64,000 nucleotides of DNA, from positions 1,116,001-1,180,000 of the forward strand of contig NZ_CP096019.1 of the NCBI RefSeq assembly GCF_023115355.1, in the 5' to 3' direction. Positions 9,079 through 18,587 of this stretch are shown here, in pieces. The position numbers were made by a program, and so were the translations under genes. Position 1 is the first letter of the stretch. The number at the start of each line of letters is the position of its first letter. The notes under the pieces are model-generated. The model had not been told where the DNA came from. It searched no databases and saw only the letters and a list, made by a program, of their open reading frames with translations. The stretch comes from Halocatena salina (lineage in GTDB: Archaea; Halobacteriota; Halobacteria; Halobacteriales; Haloarculaceae).

Positions 9079-9798
9079 ATGCGGGAGTTCGTTATCACCC
9101 TCGAATACGATCCCGGCGTCGATCCGGTCGCAGACGTGTTCATCGAACACCCGGGATCGATTTCGAAGTCGGTGGCGTGTTCGGTCACTAGAAACGCCAT
9201 GTGGCGATTGGATCGTATTTCCGGGTCGGCGTCTGCTATCGATCGGTTGGAATATCTCCTCCTTGACACCGAACGATGCAACGAATGTCCGGATCGACCT
9301 GCCTGTCATTCCCACCGGGAGTACGAGTTGCTCTCGCAGGACGCGACGAGCTGTACGATTTATACGTACCGGTCGGGAATCGATCAGTGTCGAACGCTTC
9401 CGTCACTCGCTGTGGAGTACCTTGGTGATGGGTTGTTCTACGAGACCCAACGAAAATCCAACCAGTACGAATGGCGTATCCTCATGCGCAACGACGCGAA
9501 CGTCGGACGGTTGTACGACGCTCTCCAAGCGGAACTGTGCGATGGCATCACCGTTTCGTTGTCCCATCTCACCGACCCGACCCACTGGACTGATGAGGCG
9601 ATCTCGGCGACGACACTCTCCTATGAACAGCGCGAAGCTCTCAGACTGGCGGTCGAACACGGCTACTATCAAACGCCCCGTGAGACATCGCTGACCGATC
9701 TCGCGGAAAAAGTCGACGTGCCCCAGTCCACGCTGCAGTATCGTCTCCAACGCGCTGAATCGTGGCTCGCTAGCCATTTCGTCACCGAGTGCTTATAA
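9079..9798 (+). CDS. Bat-type helix-turn-helix regulator (HTH_10)
   Basis: A 239-residue transcriptional regulator. The C-terminal third (about 183-234) is the bacterio-opsin-activator HTH_10 domain: LSYEQREALRLAVEHGYY, then SLTDLAEKVDVPQSTLQYRL as the recognition helix region. The N-terminal part is a typical haloarchaeal sensor-like region with a Cys/His patch (C67, C70, C76, H77, H79) that could bind metal. A TTATTA box near 9048-9055 fits a leaderless start at 9079. The target genes are unknown; the divergent tfb is a natural candidate. Confidence 0.85.
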   Translation: MREFVITLEYDPGVDPVADVFIEHPGSISKSVACSVTRNAMWRLDRISGSASAIDRLEYLLLDTERCNECPDRPACHSHREYELLSQDATSCTIYTYRSGIDQCRTLPSLAVEYLGDGLFYETQRKSNQYEWRILMRNDANVGRLYDALQAELCDGITVSLSHLTDPTHWTDEAISATTLSYEQREALRLAVEHGYYQTPRETSLTDLAEKVDVPQSTLQYRLQRAESWLASHFVTECL

Positions 9799-9806
9799 CA
9801 CAGCGT

Positions 9807-10781
9807 TTACATCCAGTCGTCAAGCCCGGTTTGGGCGACGGAGTCCTCGATGCGTTCGAATCCGTTTTCGACGGTGCTGTCGGGGACTCCCCAGTCGTCG
9901 ACGTACTCCCGAGCAGCGTCGATGTCGGGGGATAGATCCGTATCGAGAGTGTACTCGTCGGTCACGTCGGGATTCAGAAACAGCTCTCGGAGAACTTCGG
10001 CGTGTTCGACGTACGCCCCTTGTGCTTCGAGTACCCCCCAGAGATCGCCATGCTCGTGAACCAGCTGTACTGCCGTCTTCGGTCCGATGCCGTCGACGCC
10101 GTCATTGAAATCCGTTCCACAGAGGATGGCGATGTCCACGAGTTGCTCCCACGTGAGATTATGTTTTTCCAACGTCGCCTCGAAATCCATCCGCTCTGGG
10201 TCGCCCGAGCTCGTCAACTGCCGTAGAGTGAACGGTGCACCCAACAACAGAGCATCGTAGTCCTCGCTGCCGACGAACTCCACCGCTCCGGTACGAGCCA
10301 TGTGCGCCGCCTGTGCTTCACCCTCTGCTGGGGCTTCGACGATCGGTACGTCGAGGTGGGTCAGTAGCTCCCGGGTCGTTTCGTGGATCACGTCCGTCAG
10401 GCGTTGAGTGCGCGATTCGAGTCGGGAGACGACCGCTGCATCCGCCTCCTCACGCGCAGTTTCGAGCTGTTCTTCGTAGCGTTCGCGCTGTTCTCGGCGC
10501 TGTTCGATCTCGTCGCTTTTGAGATCAGTGACACCGCCGTCGAAGACGAACACCGGCGTCAGATCGTGTTCGAAGAACTTCGGTAGCCCTTGGACGATCC
10601 CGATGAGGTTTGCGACCTCTGTTCCGTCCTCGGTTGTGTACGCGTCCTCGTTCGTGAATCTGACGGTCGTCGTGAGATACCGGTAGAGCCAGTTGTGGGC
10701 GTCCACTGCGACGACGCCACTGAGCGCATCGAACGACACCTCTTCAATGACTGCAAGCTCCCGGAGTGCGGCGTTACCCAT
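9807..10781 (-). CDS. fen: Flap endonuclease 1
   Basis: A 324-residue XPG/FEN-1 nuclease that removes 5' flaps during Okazaki-fragment maturation and base-excision repair. The N-domain shows [13 protein letters not shown] (D27) and FVFDGG (D81). The I-domain shows [11 protein letters not shown] (E154, E156) and [11 protein letters not shown] (D174, D176). An H3TH region, [16 protein letters not shown], follows. The C-terminus QTGLDDWM is a PCNA-interacting (PIP) box. All metal-binding acids appear to be present. The stop codon lies just 8 bases beyond that of the convergent HTH_10 gene. Confidence 0.96.
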   Translation of the reverse strand: MGNAALRELAVIEEVSFDALSGVVAVDAHNWLYRYLTTTVRFTNEDAYTTEDGTEVANLIGIVQGLPKFFEHDLTPVFVFDGGVTDLKSDEIEQRREQRERYEEQLETAREEADAAVVSRLESRTQRLTDVIHETTRELLTHLDVPIVEAPAEGEAQAAHMARTGAVEFVGSEDYDALLLGAPFTLRQLTSSGDPERMDFEATLEKHNLTWEQLVDIAILCGTDFNDGVDGIGPKTAVQLVHEHGDLWGVLEAQGAYVEHAEVLRELFLNPDVTDEYTLDTDLSPDIDAAREYVDDWGVPDSTVENGFERIEDSVAQTGLDDWM

Positions 10782-10833
10782 TTGGTCGGTTCTACCCGTT
10801 GCCGGTAGTTAAAGGGACTGTCGACGGTCGGTT

Positions 10834-11358
10834 TCAGTCTGGTGGCTTCACGACCGACGGAGGGCCCGTGTTTTCTTTGACATCGAGAAACGACCGTTCC
10901 GCTTCTGAGAGATCTCGGTCACGGAAGACGGTCAGGCCCTCCCGGTAGCGTGTCCGGTTGCTGGGATGTTCGAGCACTAGCTCGGCGAGACCGGTTCGCT
11001 CGCCGGTGAACCCGAAGCCAGCTTTCGACAGTGCGTGGTAGGCAAAGGGGTTGTTGACCGCGATCACGATCCGCTCGTAGCCATAGTCGTGCGCCCGGGC
11101 TGTGGTGTACGCCGCGAGCCGCGCTCCGATTCCCTCGCCGCGACGGTCCTTCCGGACGGTGATGTACCGAATCCACACAGTGTCGGGGTCCGTGCGGTCC
11201 TCGTTGAACGCGATCGCCCCGAGGATCTCAGCGTTGGCATCACGGACGACCACCTTTCCGGTGTTCGACATGACGAACTTCCCGGCGTAGGCGAACTGTC
11301 GGTGGTCGAGCCGGAGCGTCGGTCCCTCCGACGGCCACCCCAACACCTCGTACTCCAT
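10834..11358 (-). CDS. GNAT-family N-acetyltransferase
   Basis: About 174 residues from an ATG at 11358 (MEYEVLGWPSEG). The frame is open further upstream to 11463, but that extension does not resemble the family and overlaps a gene remnant on the other strand. The acetyl-CoA-binding motif appears as ITVRKDRRGEGIGARLAAY (R/Q-x-x-G-x-G/A type), followed by YGYERIVIAVNNPFAYHALSKAGF, the usual beta5/helix region. The substrate is unknown. It lies alone between fen and the DtxR-type regulator. Confidence 0.85.
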   Translation of the reverse strand: MEYEVLGWPSEGPTLRLDHRQFAYAGKFVMSNTGKVVVRDANAEILGAIAFNEDRTDPDTVWIRYITVRKDRRGEGIGARLAAYTTARAHDYGYERIVIAVNNPFAYHALSKAGFGFTGERTGLAELVLEHPSNRTRYREGLTVFRDRDLSEAERSFLDVKENTGPPSVVKPPD

Positions 11359-11670
11359 GTCGTCGATATGACGAGGAGACGAATGTGTCCTCCGCTCTGA
11401 GGATGAACGATGATCGGCGTCGTGTATCGCTGTCATCCTGACCGATCCGGACGGATATTTCACAGAGCACGCCTCGGACCCACGATTGGTACGCCCGCCG
11501 CCGTCGTCATTCCGATGCTGATCGTGAACCTCGTCGGTCTCATGTGATCAGGCCAAAACCCACCAGAGGATCACCCCATCGAAATCGACTGTGTGCTGGG
11601 CGATACAGCGATGCGGAGACCGTCGGCGAGATAGGGAAACCTCTGGGCTGTCGCCCGCATCATCAAACAC
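11359..11670. other. Gene-free spacer with a possible gene remnant
   Basis: About 310 bases without an intact gene. The plus strand from 11438 to 11547 looks like a decayed N-terminus of a membrane protein (separate entry). Nothing recognisable lies between 11548 and 11670. Confidence 0.5.
11438..11547 (+). pseudogene. Possible remnant of a YIP1-like membrane protein
   Basis: Reading from 11438, one frame gives LTDPDGYFTEHASDPRLV and another continues with GTPAAVVIPMLIVNLVGLM before a TGA at 11545-11547. Joined, these resemble the N-terminus of haloarchaeal YIP1-type proteins (a DPDGFF-like segment followed by the first membrane helix). No start codon exists in the first frame and a frameshift separates the two parts. 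I read it as a truncated, frameshifted relic. The match comes from memory and is weak. Confidence 0.35.
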
Positions 11671-12120
11671 TCAATCGGCCATCTCCGAGTCGGGGGATTC
11701 GAGAGTGTCACACTCAAGCAGCTCACAAACGTCCGCTTCGGGACCGAAACAGGAGGGACACTGTGATTCGCGGTCGATAATGGTGTCGAGTCGGTCAGCG
11801 ACAGTGCTGTCGATCACCGTCTCAAGCGTTTTGGCTTCCTCTCTGAACCGTTCTACTTCGAGCACCTCGATGAGGAAGCGTTCGATGATACAGTACGTCT
11901 GGAGGGCTTCCCGAGCACGGACGATCCCCTCCTCGGTCAAGGAAACACCTTTGTACTTTTCGTGGTCGGCAAAGCCCCGTTCTTGAAGTTTGCCGATCAT
12001 TTCGTTGGCGCTTGCAGGGCTTACGTCCAGCATATCGGCAATGCGACCCGTTGAAGCGGGACCGTCCTCGACTTGCTGAACGAGATAGATCACTTTGAGA
12101 TACTGGTCGGACGTGTTCAT
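11671..12120 (-). CDS. DtxR/SirR-family metal-dependent transcription regulator
   Basis: A 149-residue DNA-binding regulator. The N-terminal winged helix includes TGRIADMLDVSPASANEMIGKLQERGF and the wing KYKGVSLTEEGI. The dimerisation/metal-binding helices follow (ALQTYCIIERFLIEVLEVE). A short cysteine cluster, CPSCFGPEADVCELLEC, near the C-terminus replaces a full SH3-like domain and may bind metal. Its ATG overlaps the stop of the upstream ferritin-like gene (ATGA), indicating coupled translation. Control of iron or manganese homeostasis is likely. Confidence 0.85.
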   Translation of the reverse strand: MNTSDQYLKVIYLVQQVEDGPASTGRIADMLDVSPASANEMIGKLQERGFADHEKYKGVSLTEEGIVRAREALQTYCIIERFLIEVLEVERFREEAKTLETVIDSTVADRLDTIIDRESQCPSCFGPEADVCELLECDTLESPDSEMAD

Positions 12121-12605
12121 TGTCGGGACTCCATCAGCGTAGTTACTTCTTCGACACCCTCTGCTTCCTCTTCGCGGATGCCACTGAGGACAGTCACGAG
12201 ACGGTGACGATCGATGCTAAACGACGTTTCTGACGCTTCGATGGCGGCGATAACGTCGTCGTAGAACTTATACGCGGTTTCTTCGTTACAGAGCTGATCG
12301 TACAGCACGCCATCGAAGTCCTCGGGCTTGGTCTTCCCGTATCGGGCCTCCACGAGCGACTCGATCTGGTCGAACGAAACCGGATCGGCTTCGAGTTCGT
12401 CGACCAACGACTCCAGTTTGGTACGGTGCTCGGCCGACTCCTCGGCCGCGTCTTCGAGCAACGCGAGAATCTCGGCTTCGAGTTCGGTTTCCATGGATTG
12501 GGCGTGTTTGTACGCCCGCGCCTCGACGACCTCTTCGAGCACCATCCCGATCTGTAAGAGCCGGGCGAGCTGGTGATCAGACCCGACAGCGTGTGTGACA
12601 CTCAT
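12117..12605 (-). CDS. Ferritin-like four-helix protein
   Basis: A 162-residue, all-helical acidic protein with the spacing of a ferritin-like bundle. Candidate metal carboxylates lie in VLEEVVEARAYKHA (E24, E25, E28), AEEHRTKLE-like helix 2 (E59, H60), NEETAYKFYDDV (E108, E109) and REEEAEG (E145-E147). The classical ExxH pairs are not clearly present, so metal oxidation or storage is not certain. It is translationally coupled to the DtxR-type regulator downstream, which suggests a shared role in iron handling or oxidative stress. Confidence 0.6.
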   Translation of the reverse strand: MSVTHAVGSDHQLARLLQIGMVLEEVVEARAYKHAQSMETELEAEILALLEDAAEESAEHRTKLESLVDELEADPVSFDQIESLVEARYGKTKPEDFDGVLYDQLCNEETAYKFYDDVIAAIEASETSFSIDRHRLVTVLSGIREEEAEGVEEVTTLMESRQ

Positions 12606-12947
12606 ATCAGATCACAGAATAGTGGTCAAGAACGATGCGTTCACGAACATACTCCGCTCTCAGAGGCGCTGAAAGTTAAGTCGTTCCCTCCGATCTCACC
12701 CGTGACTGGTTGTCCCCCTCGCTGTCTAGGAGACACACCAGACCGAGAGATCCATCCACTATCTCCCCAGACTGAAATACGAGTGGAACAGATGAAATAC
12801 ATAGAAGCTGTCACACCATGATTCATCGATCCGCTTTGTAATGAGGAATTCAGAAACTGTACCGTCTCAGCCAATTTTTCACATATTTTCTATTATGTTA
12901 TTCATTTCGCATCTCTTTTCAGTGTCAATCGACTCCATCCAAGCGAC
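12606..12947. other. Intergenic region between divergent genes
   Basis: About 340 bases between the ferritin-like gene and nadE. The right half (12880-12925) is AT-rich and probably holds the nadE promoter. I see no ORF, tRNA or clear repeat. Confidence 0.5.
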
Positions 12948-13799
12948 ATGGCGATCCTCTACGAGCAGATCCAAGAGGAGATCAAGCCGTTGGATCTTCG
13001 TTTCAGTAACGACGAGATCGAAGAACGAGTCGATCACCTCACCAGTTTCATCGAAAAGCAGGTTAGTTCGGGGGACTTCGACGGTGTACTCATAGCGCTC
13101 TCGGGAGGTATCGACAGCACGGTCACCGCATACCTTGCTGTCGAAGCGCTCGGTTCGGATGCGGTTCACGGTCTCATTCTTCCGAAAGAAGTCAACGAGG
13201 ACGAGAACATGTCAGACGCAGAATGTGTAGCCGAGATGCTCGATATCAGCTACGAGACGCTCGACATCGATGAAATCGTCAGCGAGTTCCTGGACGTCTA
13301 CGATGTAGATACCAGCGAATCCGACGACCGATGGGAGGGTCGCCACGTCGGCAATTTGAGTGCTCGCGTCCGAATGACGCTCAACTACTTGGTGGGTGGT
13401 TTCGAGAATAAACTGGTCCTCGGGACCGGGAATCGTGCGGAGTTGGCGACTGGCTACGTAACGAAGTTCGGCGACGGTGGTGTCGACTGCAATCCACTCG
13501 GAAACCTGTACAAACAACAAGTCCGGCAGATCGCCGCCCACTTCGGTGTCGATAAATCCCTCGTTCAGAAGACGCCGACAGGTGGCATGGTCGACTACGG
13601 TACGGATGAGGAGGAATTCGGCGTCGATTACGATACGCTCGATGCGATCCTCGCCCTTCACATCGACGGAGGCGTTCCTGCTGCTGCGACGGCTCGCCTC
13701 ACCGACACCTCTCGTGAGGTCGTCGCCCATATCAGACAGATGCACGAACAGAGTACACACAAACGAACGCCGCCAACGACACCAGAGCCGCTCATCTAG
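12948..13799 (+). CDS. nadE: NH3-dependent NAD+ synthetase
   Basis: A 283-residue N-type ATP pyrophosphatase that amidates deamido-NAD+ to NAD+ using ammonia. Visible motifs are the P-loop SGGIDST (52-58), the substrate loop NLSARVRMTLNYL, GTGNRAELATGYVTKFGDGG and KTPTGGMVDYGTDEEEFG. There is no glutaminase domain, so it is the ammonia-dependent form. The C-terminal tail HKRTPPTTPEP is typical of the haloarchaeal enzyme. It is a single gene that converges with sufD. Confidence 0.95.
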   Translation: MAILYEQIQEEIKPLDLRFSNDEIEERVDHLTSFIEKQVSSGDFDGVLIALSGGIDSTVTAYLAVEALGSDAVHGLILPKEVNEDENMSDAECVAEMLDISYETLDIDEIVSEFLDVYDVDTSESDDRWEGRHVGNLSARVRMTLNYLVGGFENKLVLGTGNRAELATGYVTKFGDGGVDCNPLGNLYKQQVRQIAAHFGVDKSLVQKTPTGGMVDYGTDEEEFGVDYDTLDAILALHIDGGVPAAATARLTDTSREVVAHIRQMHEQSTHKRTPPTTPEPLI

Positions 13800-13871
13800 T
13801 GGACGGAAACAGAGAAACCAGAGAAAGACAGAGAAAGTCAGAGAAGATAGGAGTCGTTCGATCGGAGCGAC

Positions 13872-15092
13872 TTACGAGCGTGCTTGGAGACGATCCTGAA
13901 CGCGGCCGTTCACGTCCTCTCGCAGCTCCTCGACTTCGATCTCGTCGAGGACGGGAACGAAGAAGCCGCTGACGAGCATGTTTTTCGCCAGATGTTCGCT
14001 CACGCCCCGCGAGGTCATGTAAAACAGATCGTTCGCGTCGACCTGCCCGACCGTCGCGGAGTGGCTCGCCTCGGTGTCGTGGTTGTTAATGATGAGCTTC
14101 GGCGAGGCGTCGGCTTCGCTCTCATCGGAGAGCATCAGCGTGTTCTCACGCTGGTAGGAGTTCGTGTTCCACGCCTCCGAGCCGACGTCCTGAACACCTT
14201 CGTACACCGAACGAGCGTCGTCGTCGATGACGCCCCGAGTGACGAGATCCGCGGTCGTGTGTTCGTTTTCGTGCCAAACGCGGGAATCCACGTCGAAGTG
14301 CTGGTCGTTGTGTCCGTAGAACGCACCGACGATCTTCGATTCCGATGCTTCCCCCGCAAGCGTCGTTTCGACGCTCGTTTTCGTCAGCCGAGAACCGATG
14401 TTGCAGTCGATCCAATCGGCGTTGGCGTACGTATCGGTGCTGGCGCGTTTTAGCTGGTAGTTGTACGTGTCTTCGGAAAGATCCTGCAAGGACCCGTACT
14501 GGACGTAGCTGTTCTCACCCGCGACGAGTTCGACGATCCCGCTGTAATACCGACTGTCACCGTCGGCGTCGGAACCCGTCTCTTGGCGTTCGAGGATCGT
14601 CACCGATGACGACTGCTCGACGACGACGAGGGTGTAGTTGAACAGCGATTGGCTGTCCATCGTCGTGCGGATCGTGATGGATTCGGCATCGACACCCTCG
14701 GGGACGTACACGACCGTACCGGTCGTGAACAGCGCCGTCTGTAGCGCCGTGAGGTAGTTCGTCTGTGGATCGACGACGCTCCCGAACTGCTCGCGGAGGA
14801 GATCCTCGTGATCCTCGACGGCCTGTGCAAACGACAGCACGTCGACCTCATCGGGGGCCTCTCGTTCTTTGTGGTCGCCTGTGGTGGACGGATCTACCAA
14901 CGCCTCGAAATCCAACTTCGAAAGATCGGTCCACGTTCGTCCCGGCGTCTGAATAACGTCGGGGAATGGGAGCGTCTCCAATGCTTCGAGCGCGTCGAGA
15001 CGAGTTTCGAGCAGCCAGTCAGGCTCTCCGAGTTCCTCGCTGATCGCCCGTACGTGCTGTTCCGTGAGTGTTGCGTGTACCTGTGTACTCAT
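13872..15092 (-). CDS. sufD: Fe-S cluster assembly protein SufD
   Basis: A 406-residue SufB/SufD-family protein, the last gene of a sufC-sufB-sufD operon. The central beta-helix region includes GNxxY-type strands such as GENSYVQYGSLQDLS. The C-terminal region has the family signature SEADASPKLIINNHDTEASHSA and ANDLFYMTSRGVSEHLAKN. SufD forms the scaffold complex with SufB and the ATPase SufC. The gap to sufB is about 33 bases, consistent with one transcript. Confidence 0.94.
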   Translation of the reverse strand: MSTQVHATLTEQHVRAISEELGEPDWLLETRLDALEALETLPFPDVIQTPGRTWTDLSKLDFEALVDPSTTGDHKEREAPDEVDVLSFAQAVEDHEDLLREQFGSVVDPQTNYLTALQTALFTTGTVVYVPEGVDAESITIRTTMDSQSLFNYTLVVVEQSSSVTILERQETGSDADGDSRYYSGIVELVAGENSYVQYGSLQDLSEDTYNYQLKRASTDTYANADWIDCNIGSRLTKTSVETTLAGEASESKIVGAFYGHNDQHFDVDSRVWHENEHTTADLVTRGVIDDDARSVYEGVQDVGSEAWNTNSYQRENTLMLSDESEADASPKLIINNHDTEASHSATVGQVDANDLFYMTSRGVSEHLAKNMLVSGFFVPVLDEIEVEELREDVNGRVQDRLQARS

Positions 15093-15125
15093 TATAATGA
15101 ATGTGTGTCTCGCCCGTTGCCTCGA

Positions 15126-16556
15126 TCAGCCGAGGCTGCCCTCCATTTCGAGTTCGATGAGACGGTTTAGCTCGACCGCGTACTCGATCGGCAGTTCCTC
15201 GGTGATCGGCTCGATGAATCCGGCGACGATCATCTGCTTTGCGTCGTCGTCGTCCAGTCCGCGCGACTGGAGATAGAACACGTCTTCGTCGCCAATCTTT
15301 CCGACGGTGGCCTCGTGGGCGACGTCGACTTTCGACTCCTCGATCTCCATGTACGGCATCGTGTCGGAGGTCGATTCGTTGTCGAACATCAGCGCGTCAC
15401 ACTCGACGCTGGTGCTCGAATCCTCGGCTCCATCGGCGATGTGGACCAGCCCACGGTAGTTCGTGCGTCCACCGTCCTTCGAGATGGATTTCGATTCGAT
15501 CGTCGACTTCGTGTTCGGCGCGTTGTGGTACACCTTCGCGCCTGTATCGATGTTCTGGCCCTCACCAGCAAAGGCGATCGTAATGTGGTTGTCAGTCGCG
15601 CCCGGACCCTTGAGGATGGTGCACGGATACAGCATGGTGGCTTTCGATCCCATGCTGCCCGAGACCCACTCCATCGTCGCGTCCTTCTCGGCGATCGCGC
15701 GCTTCGTGTTGAGGTTATACGTGTTCTTCGACCAGTTTTGCACGGTCGAATACTGCACGTGTGCGCCGTCCTTGACAAACACCTCGACACAACCGGAGTG
15801 GAGGTTGAACTGGCTGTACTGGGGCGCGGAACAACCCTCGATGTAGTGAACCTCGCTGTTCTCTTCTGCGACGATCAGCGTATGCTCGAACTGGCCCATG
15901 CCCTCCGAATTCATCCGGAAGTACGCTTGGACCGGCATCTCGACGGTCACATTCTCAGGGACATAGACGAACGAGCCACCGGACCAGACCGCACCGTGCA
16001 GCGCAGCGAACTTGTTGTCGCTGGGCGGCACACACTTCGTCATGAAGTACTCCTCGACGAGGTCGGGGTGCTCCTGGACGGCTTTGTCCATGTCACAGAA
16101 GATGACACCCTTCTCCTCCCACTGCTCTTGCATGTTCTGGTAGACGATCTCCGACTCGTACTGCGCACCGACACCCGAAAGCGCGTTTTTCTCCGCTTCG
16201 GGAATGCCCAGCTTGTCGAACGTGTCTTGGATCTCTTCGGGCAGTTCCTCCCAGTCGTCGACTCCGCCCCGAGTGTCGATGTCCGGGCGGATGTAGGGAA
16301 CGATCTCGTCGATGTCGACCTCGGTCAGATCGGGCTGGCCGGGCCAGTCCGTCGGCATCGGCATCTCGTGGAACTGTCGGAGCGCGCGGAGCCGTCGATC
16401 GCGCATCCAGTCGGGTTCGTCTTTGTCATCGCTAATGAGCCGGATGGTCTCCTCCGTCAGACCCTTCTCGGTCTCGAACGCGGAGTTCTGCTCTTTTTTG
16501 AACCCGAAACGAGCCTCCGTATCAGTTTCTTTGAGATGATCTTGTTCTGAACTCAT
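15126..16556 (-). CDS. sufB: Fe-S cluster assembly protein SufB
   Basis: A 476-residue scaffold subunit of the SUF system, starting at the ATG at 16556 (MSSEQDHLKE). The open frame extends to 16619, but that overlaps sufC. Family signatures are clear: PPSDNKFAALHGAVWSGGSF, EGCSAPQY (conserved Cys), SKNTYNLNTKRA and the C-terminal MPYMEIEESKVDVAHEA followed by VFYLQSRGL. Nascent [Fe-S] clusters are built on SufBCD. It lies between sufC (29-base gap) and sufD. Confidence 0.96.
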   Translation of the reverse strand: MSSEQDHLKETDTEARFGFKKEQNSAFETEKGLTEETIRLISDDKDEPDWMRDRRLRALRQFHEMPMPTDWPGQPDLTEVDIDEIVPYIRPDIDTRGGVDDWEELPEEIQDTFDKLGIPEAEKNALSGVGAQYESEIVYQNMQEQWEEKGVIFCDMDKAVQEHPDLVEEYFMTKCVPPSDNKFAALHGAVWSGGSFVYVPENVTVEMPVQAYFRMNSEGMGQFEHTLIVAEENSEVHYIEGCSAPQYSQFNLHSGCVEVFVKDGAHVQYSTVQNWSKNTYNLNTKRAIAEKDATMEWVSGSMGSKATMLYPCTILKGPGATDNHITIAFAGEGQNIDTGAKVYHNAPNTKSTIESKSISKDGGRTNYRGLVHIADGAEDSSTSVECDALMFDNESTSDTMPYMEIEESKVDVAHEATVGKIGDEDVFYLQSRGLDDDDAKQMIVAGFIEPITEELPIEYAVELNRLIELEMEGSLG

Positions 16557-16585
16557 AGTGTGTATGTGTTGGGACTCTACGCTTA

Positions 16586-17500
16586 TCAGGCTGTCTCGTA
16601 CACTTCCTCGCGGACCCAATCGTAGCCGTTCTCTTCGAGCTTCACGGCCAACTCGGAGTCACCGCTCATGGCGACCTTGCCATCGAGCATGATGTGGACG
16701 TGGTCGGGCTCGACGTAATCGAGAATGCGCTGGTAGTGAGTGATCTGGAGGATGCCAGCGTTCTGCTCGTCGCGCAGCGCATTGATCCCCGTCGAAACGT
16801 CTTGGAGACGGTCGATGTCGAGTCCCGAGTCGATCTCATCCAGCACCGCGATCGACGGTTCGAGGATCGCAGCCTGCAAAACCTCGTTTTGCTTCTTCTC
16901 ACCGCCCGAGAAGCCAGCGTTGAGATACCGCTGGGCGAACGTCTCATCCATTTCGAGCTGTTCCATCTTCTCTTTGAGGAGCTGTTGGAACTCGGCGACA
17001 CCGATTTCGCCTTCATCGGCCTCACCTTCCATCGGGCTGGTTTCGTACCCGGCGTCATCCTCTTCCGCTTCCGCTTCTGTCTCCTCGTCGTCTTCAAACA
17101 GCTCCTCACGCTCTTCGAGCTTGGCGTTCAGCGCCGTCCGAAGGAAGTTCACCATCGTGACACCTTCGATCTCGGCTGGGTACTGGAAGCCAAGGAACAC
17201 ACCCAGCGCCGCCCGCTCGTTTGGCTCCAGATCGAGGATATCCCACGTCTGATCGTCTTCGGTGATCTCGATGTCCTCGAACTCATCATCATCCAGATGG
17301 ATCAACACCTCACCATCGGTGACTTCGTACGCCGGATGTCCGGCGATCACCTTCGCTGTCGTCGACTTACCACTTCCGTTGGGACCCATCAGCGCGTGGA
17401 TCTCACCCGAAGCGACTTCGAGATCGACGCCGTTCAGAATCTTCTCGCCACCGTCTTCGTTTACCTTCGCGTGAAGGTTTTTGATTTCTAGCCGTGCCAT
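16586..17500 (-). CDS. sufC: Fe-S assembly ATPase SufC
   Basis: A 304-residue ABC-type ATPase of the SUF complex. It has Walker [10 protein letters not shown] (39-47), a Q-loop, the signature SGGEKKQNE and Walker [13 protein letters not shown]. It is longer than bacterial SufC (about 250 residues) because of a very acidic insertion (about residues 130-170) between the Q-loop and the signature, a common haloarchaeal feature. It is the first gene of the operon. A TATA-like TTATAC lies upstream near 17540. Confidence 0.96.
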   Translation of the reverse strand: MARLEIKNLHAKVNEDGGEKILNGVDLEVASGEIHALMGPNGSGKSTTAKVIAGHPAYEVTDGEVLIHLDDDEFEDIEITEDDQTWDILDLEPNERAALGVFLGFQYPAEIEGVTMVNFLRTALNAKLEEREELFEDDEETEAEAEEDDAGYETSPMEGEADEGEIGVAEFQQLLKEKMEQLEMDETFAQRYLNAGFSGGEKKQNEVLQAAILEPSIAVLDEIDSGLDIDRLQDVSTGINALRDEQNAGILQITHYQRILDYVEPDHVHIMLDGKVAMSGDSELAVKLEENGYDWVREEVYETA

Positions 17501-17692
17501 AACACGAGTACCTTCTTGTTCTGTCTCGGATCGTCTCGCGTATAATGTTTTCGTATCGATCGTGATCGAGTTTGGATTTCAGAAACCAAAATTCATCAAC
17601 TACAAAATATTGCATCCCACAGAAGAAATCATTTATATTGTGCTGGGATACACTATACCGAACGTGGGCCGATAGTCGGTCGTTTCGAGAAC

Positions 17693-17700
17693 GCATATAC
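17693..17700 (+). promoter_or_regulatory. TATA box of nop5
   Basis: GCATATAC ends 22 bases before the ATG at 17723, which fits a leaderless transcript for the nop5-flpA operon. Confidence 0.55.
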
Positions 17701-17722
17701 GGACACCGGTTCTAGCCGAGAT

Positions 17723-18586
17723 ATGAACGAGGAGTCCGTGTCCGATTCGGGGTGGTTCAGGGGTGTTGATCCGGGCGACAGGACCGATGCTCGGGATGCC
17801 ATCGAGCACGGGACAGCTGCCGACCCAGCAGCGTGGCCCGATCGCGCGGTCGAGTCTGGATTCGTCGAGGATCGAGAGCGATATTATGAGGTGCTACACG
17901 ACGTGACGACGGCGATCGCGCGCACGCAAGTACGTGAACGCGAGGGCACGGACGTTCAACGGATCATTCACTGTGTTCGTGCGATGGACGATGTCGAACG
18001 GGTCGCAAACGAGCTTGCCGAGCGCGTTTCGGCGTGGGCAGGAACCAGCTTCGACGATCCGGGGACGGGCATCGAGTACGCACGGCAGATCGCCGACGAG
18101 ACGACAGCTGATTCAGAGGATCGTCGTGAAGTACTGGACGCACGGCTCGGTTCGCTCGCGGCGCGAGTTCGCGCGCTCGACGACGAAGGGCAAGCGTTGC
18201 GCGAGACCATCGAGCGCGTCACCCCCGAGGTTGCGCCCAACGTGTCGATGCTGGCCGGCCCGGTGTTGGCGGCGCGCCTCATCGCTCTGGCAGGTGGATT
18301 GGAGACGCTCGCAAAGAAACCCAGCGGAACTGTGCAGCTACTCGGGGCTGAGGATGCCCTGTTTGCGCATCTGAGCGGGCGTGCATCCGCTCCGAAACAC
18401 GGGATCATCTACGTCCATGAGTACGTTTCAGGCACCGTACCCGAACACCGTGGCACCGCGGCGCGCGCACTCGCCGGGAAGCTCACGATCGCGGCCCGGA
18501 TCGATCATTACTCGGGCGATCGACGCCCGGAGCTACAAACGGAACTCGACGAGCGCATCGCCCGTATCAGGGAGCGAGGGAGCTGA
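17723..18586 (+). CDS. nop5: NOP5/NOP56-58 family C/D box RNP protein
   Basis: A 287-residue core protein of the box C/D ribonucleoprotein that guides 2'-O-methylation of rRNA and tRNA. The Nop domain includes EVAPNVSMLAGPVLAARLIALAGG, LAKKPSGTVQLLGAEDALFAHL and PKHGIIYVHEYV, where L7Ae and RNA bind. The N-terminal fibrillarin-binding region is short, as in haloarchaea. One base separates its stop from the fibrillarin ATG, so the two subunits are co-translated. Confidence 0.95.
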   Translation: MNEESVSDSGWFRGVDPGDRTDARDAIEHGTAADPAAWPDRAVESGFVEDRERYYEVLHDVTTAIARTQVREREGTDVQRIIHCVRAMDDVERVANELAERVSAWAGTSFDDPGTGIEYARQIADETTADSEDRREVLDARLGSLAARVRALDDEGQALRETIERVTPEVAPNVSMLAGPVLAARLIALAGGLETLAKKPSGTVQLLGAEDALFAHLSGRASAPKHGIIYVHEYVSGTVPEHRGTAARALAGKLTIAARIDHYSGDRRPELQTELDERIARIRERGS

Positions 18587-18587
18587 G

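Noticed and set aside
15315-16550. 411-codon plus-strand frame
   Set aside because: Antisense shadow of sufB; the minus frame has clear family motifs.
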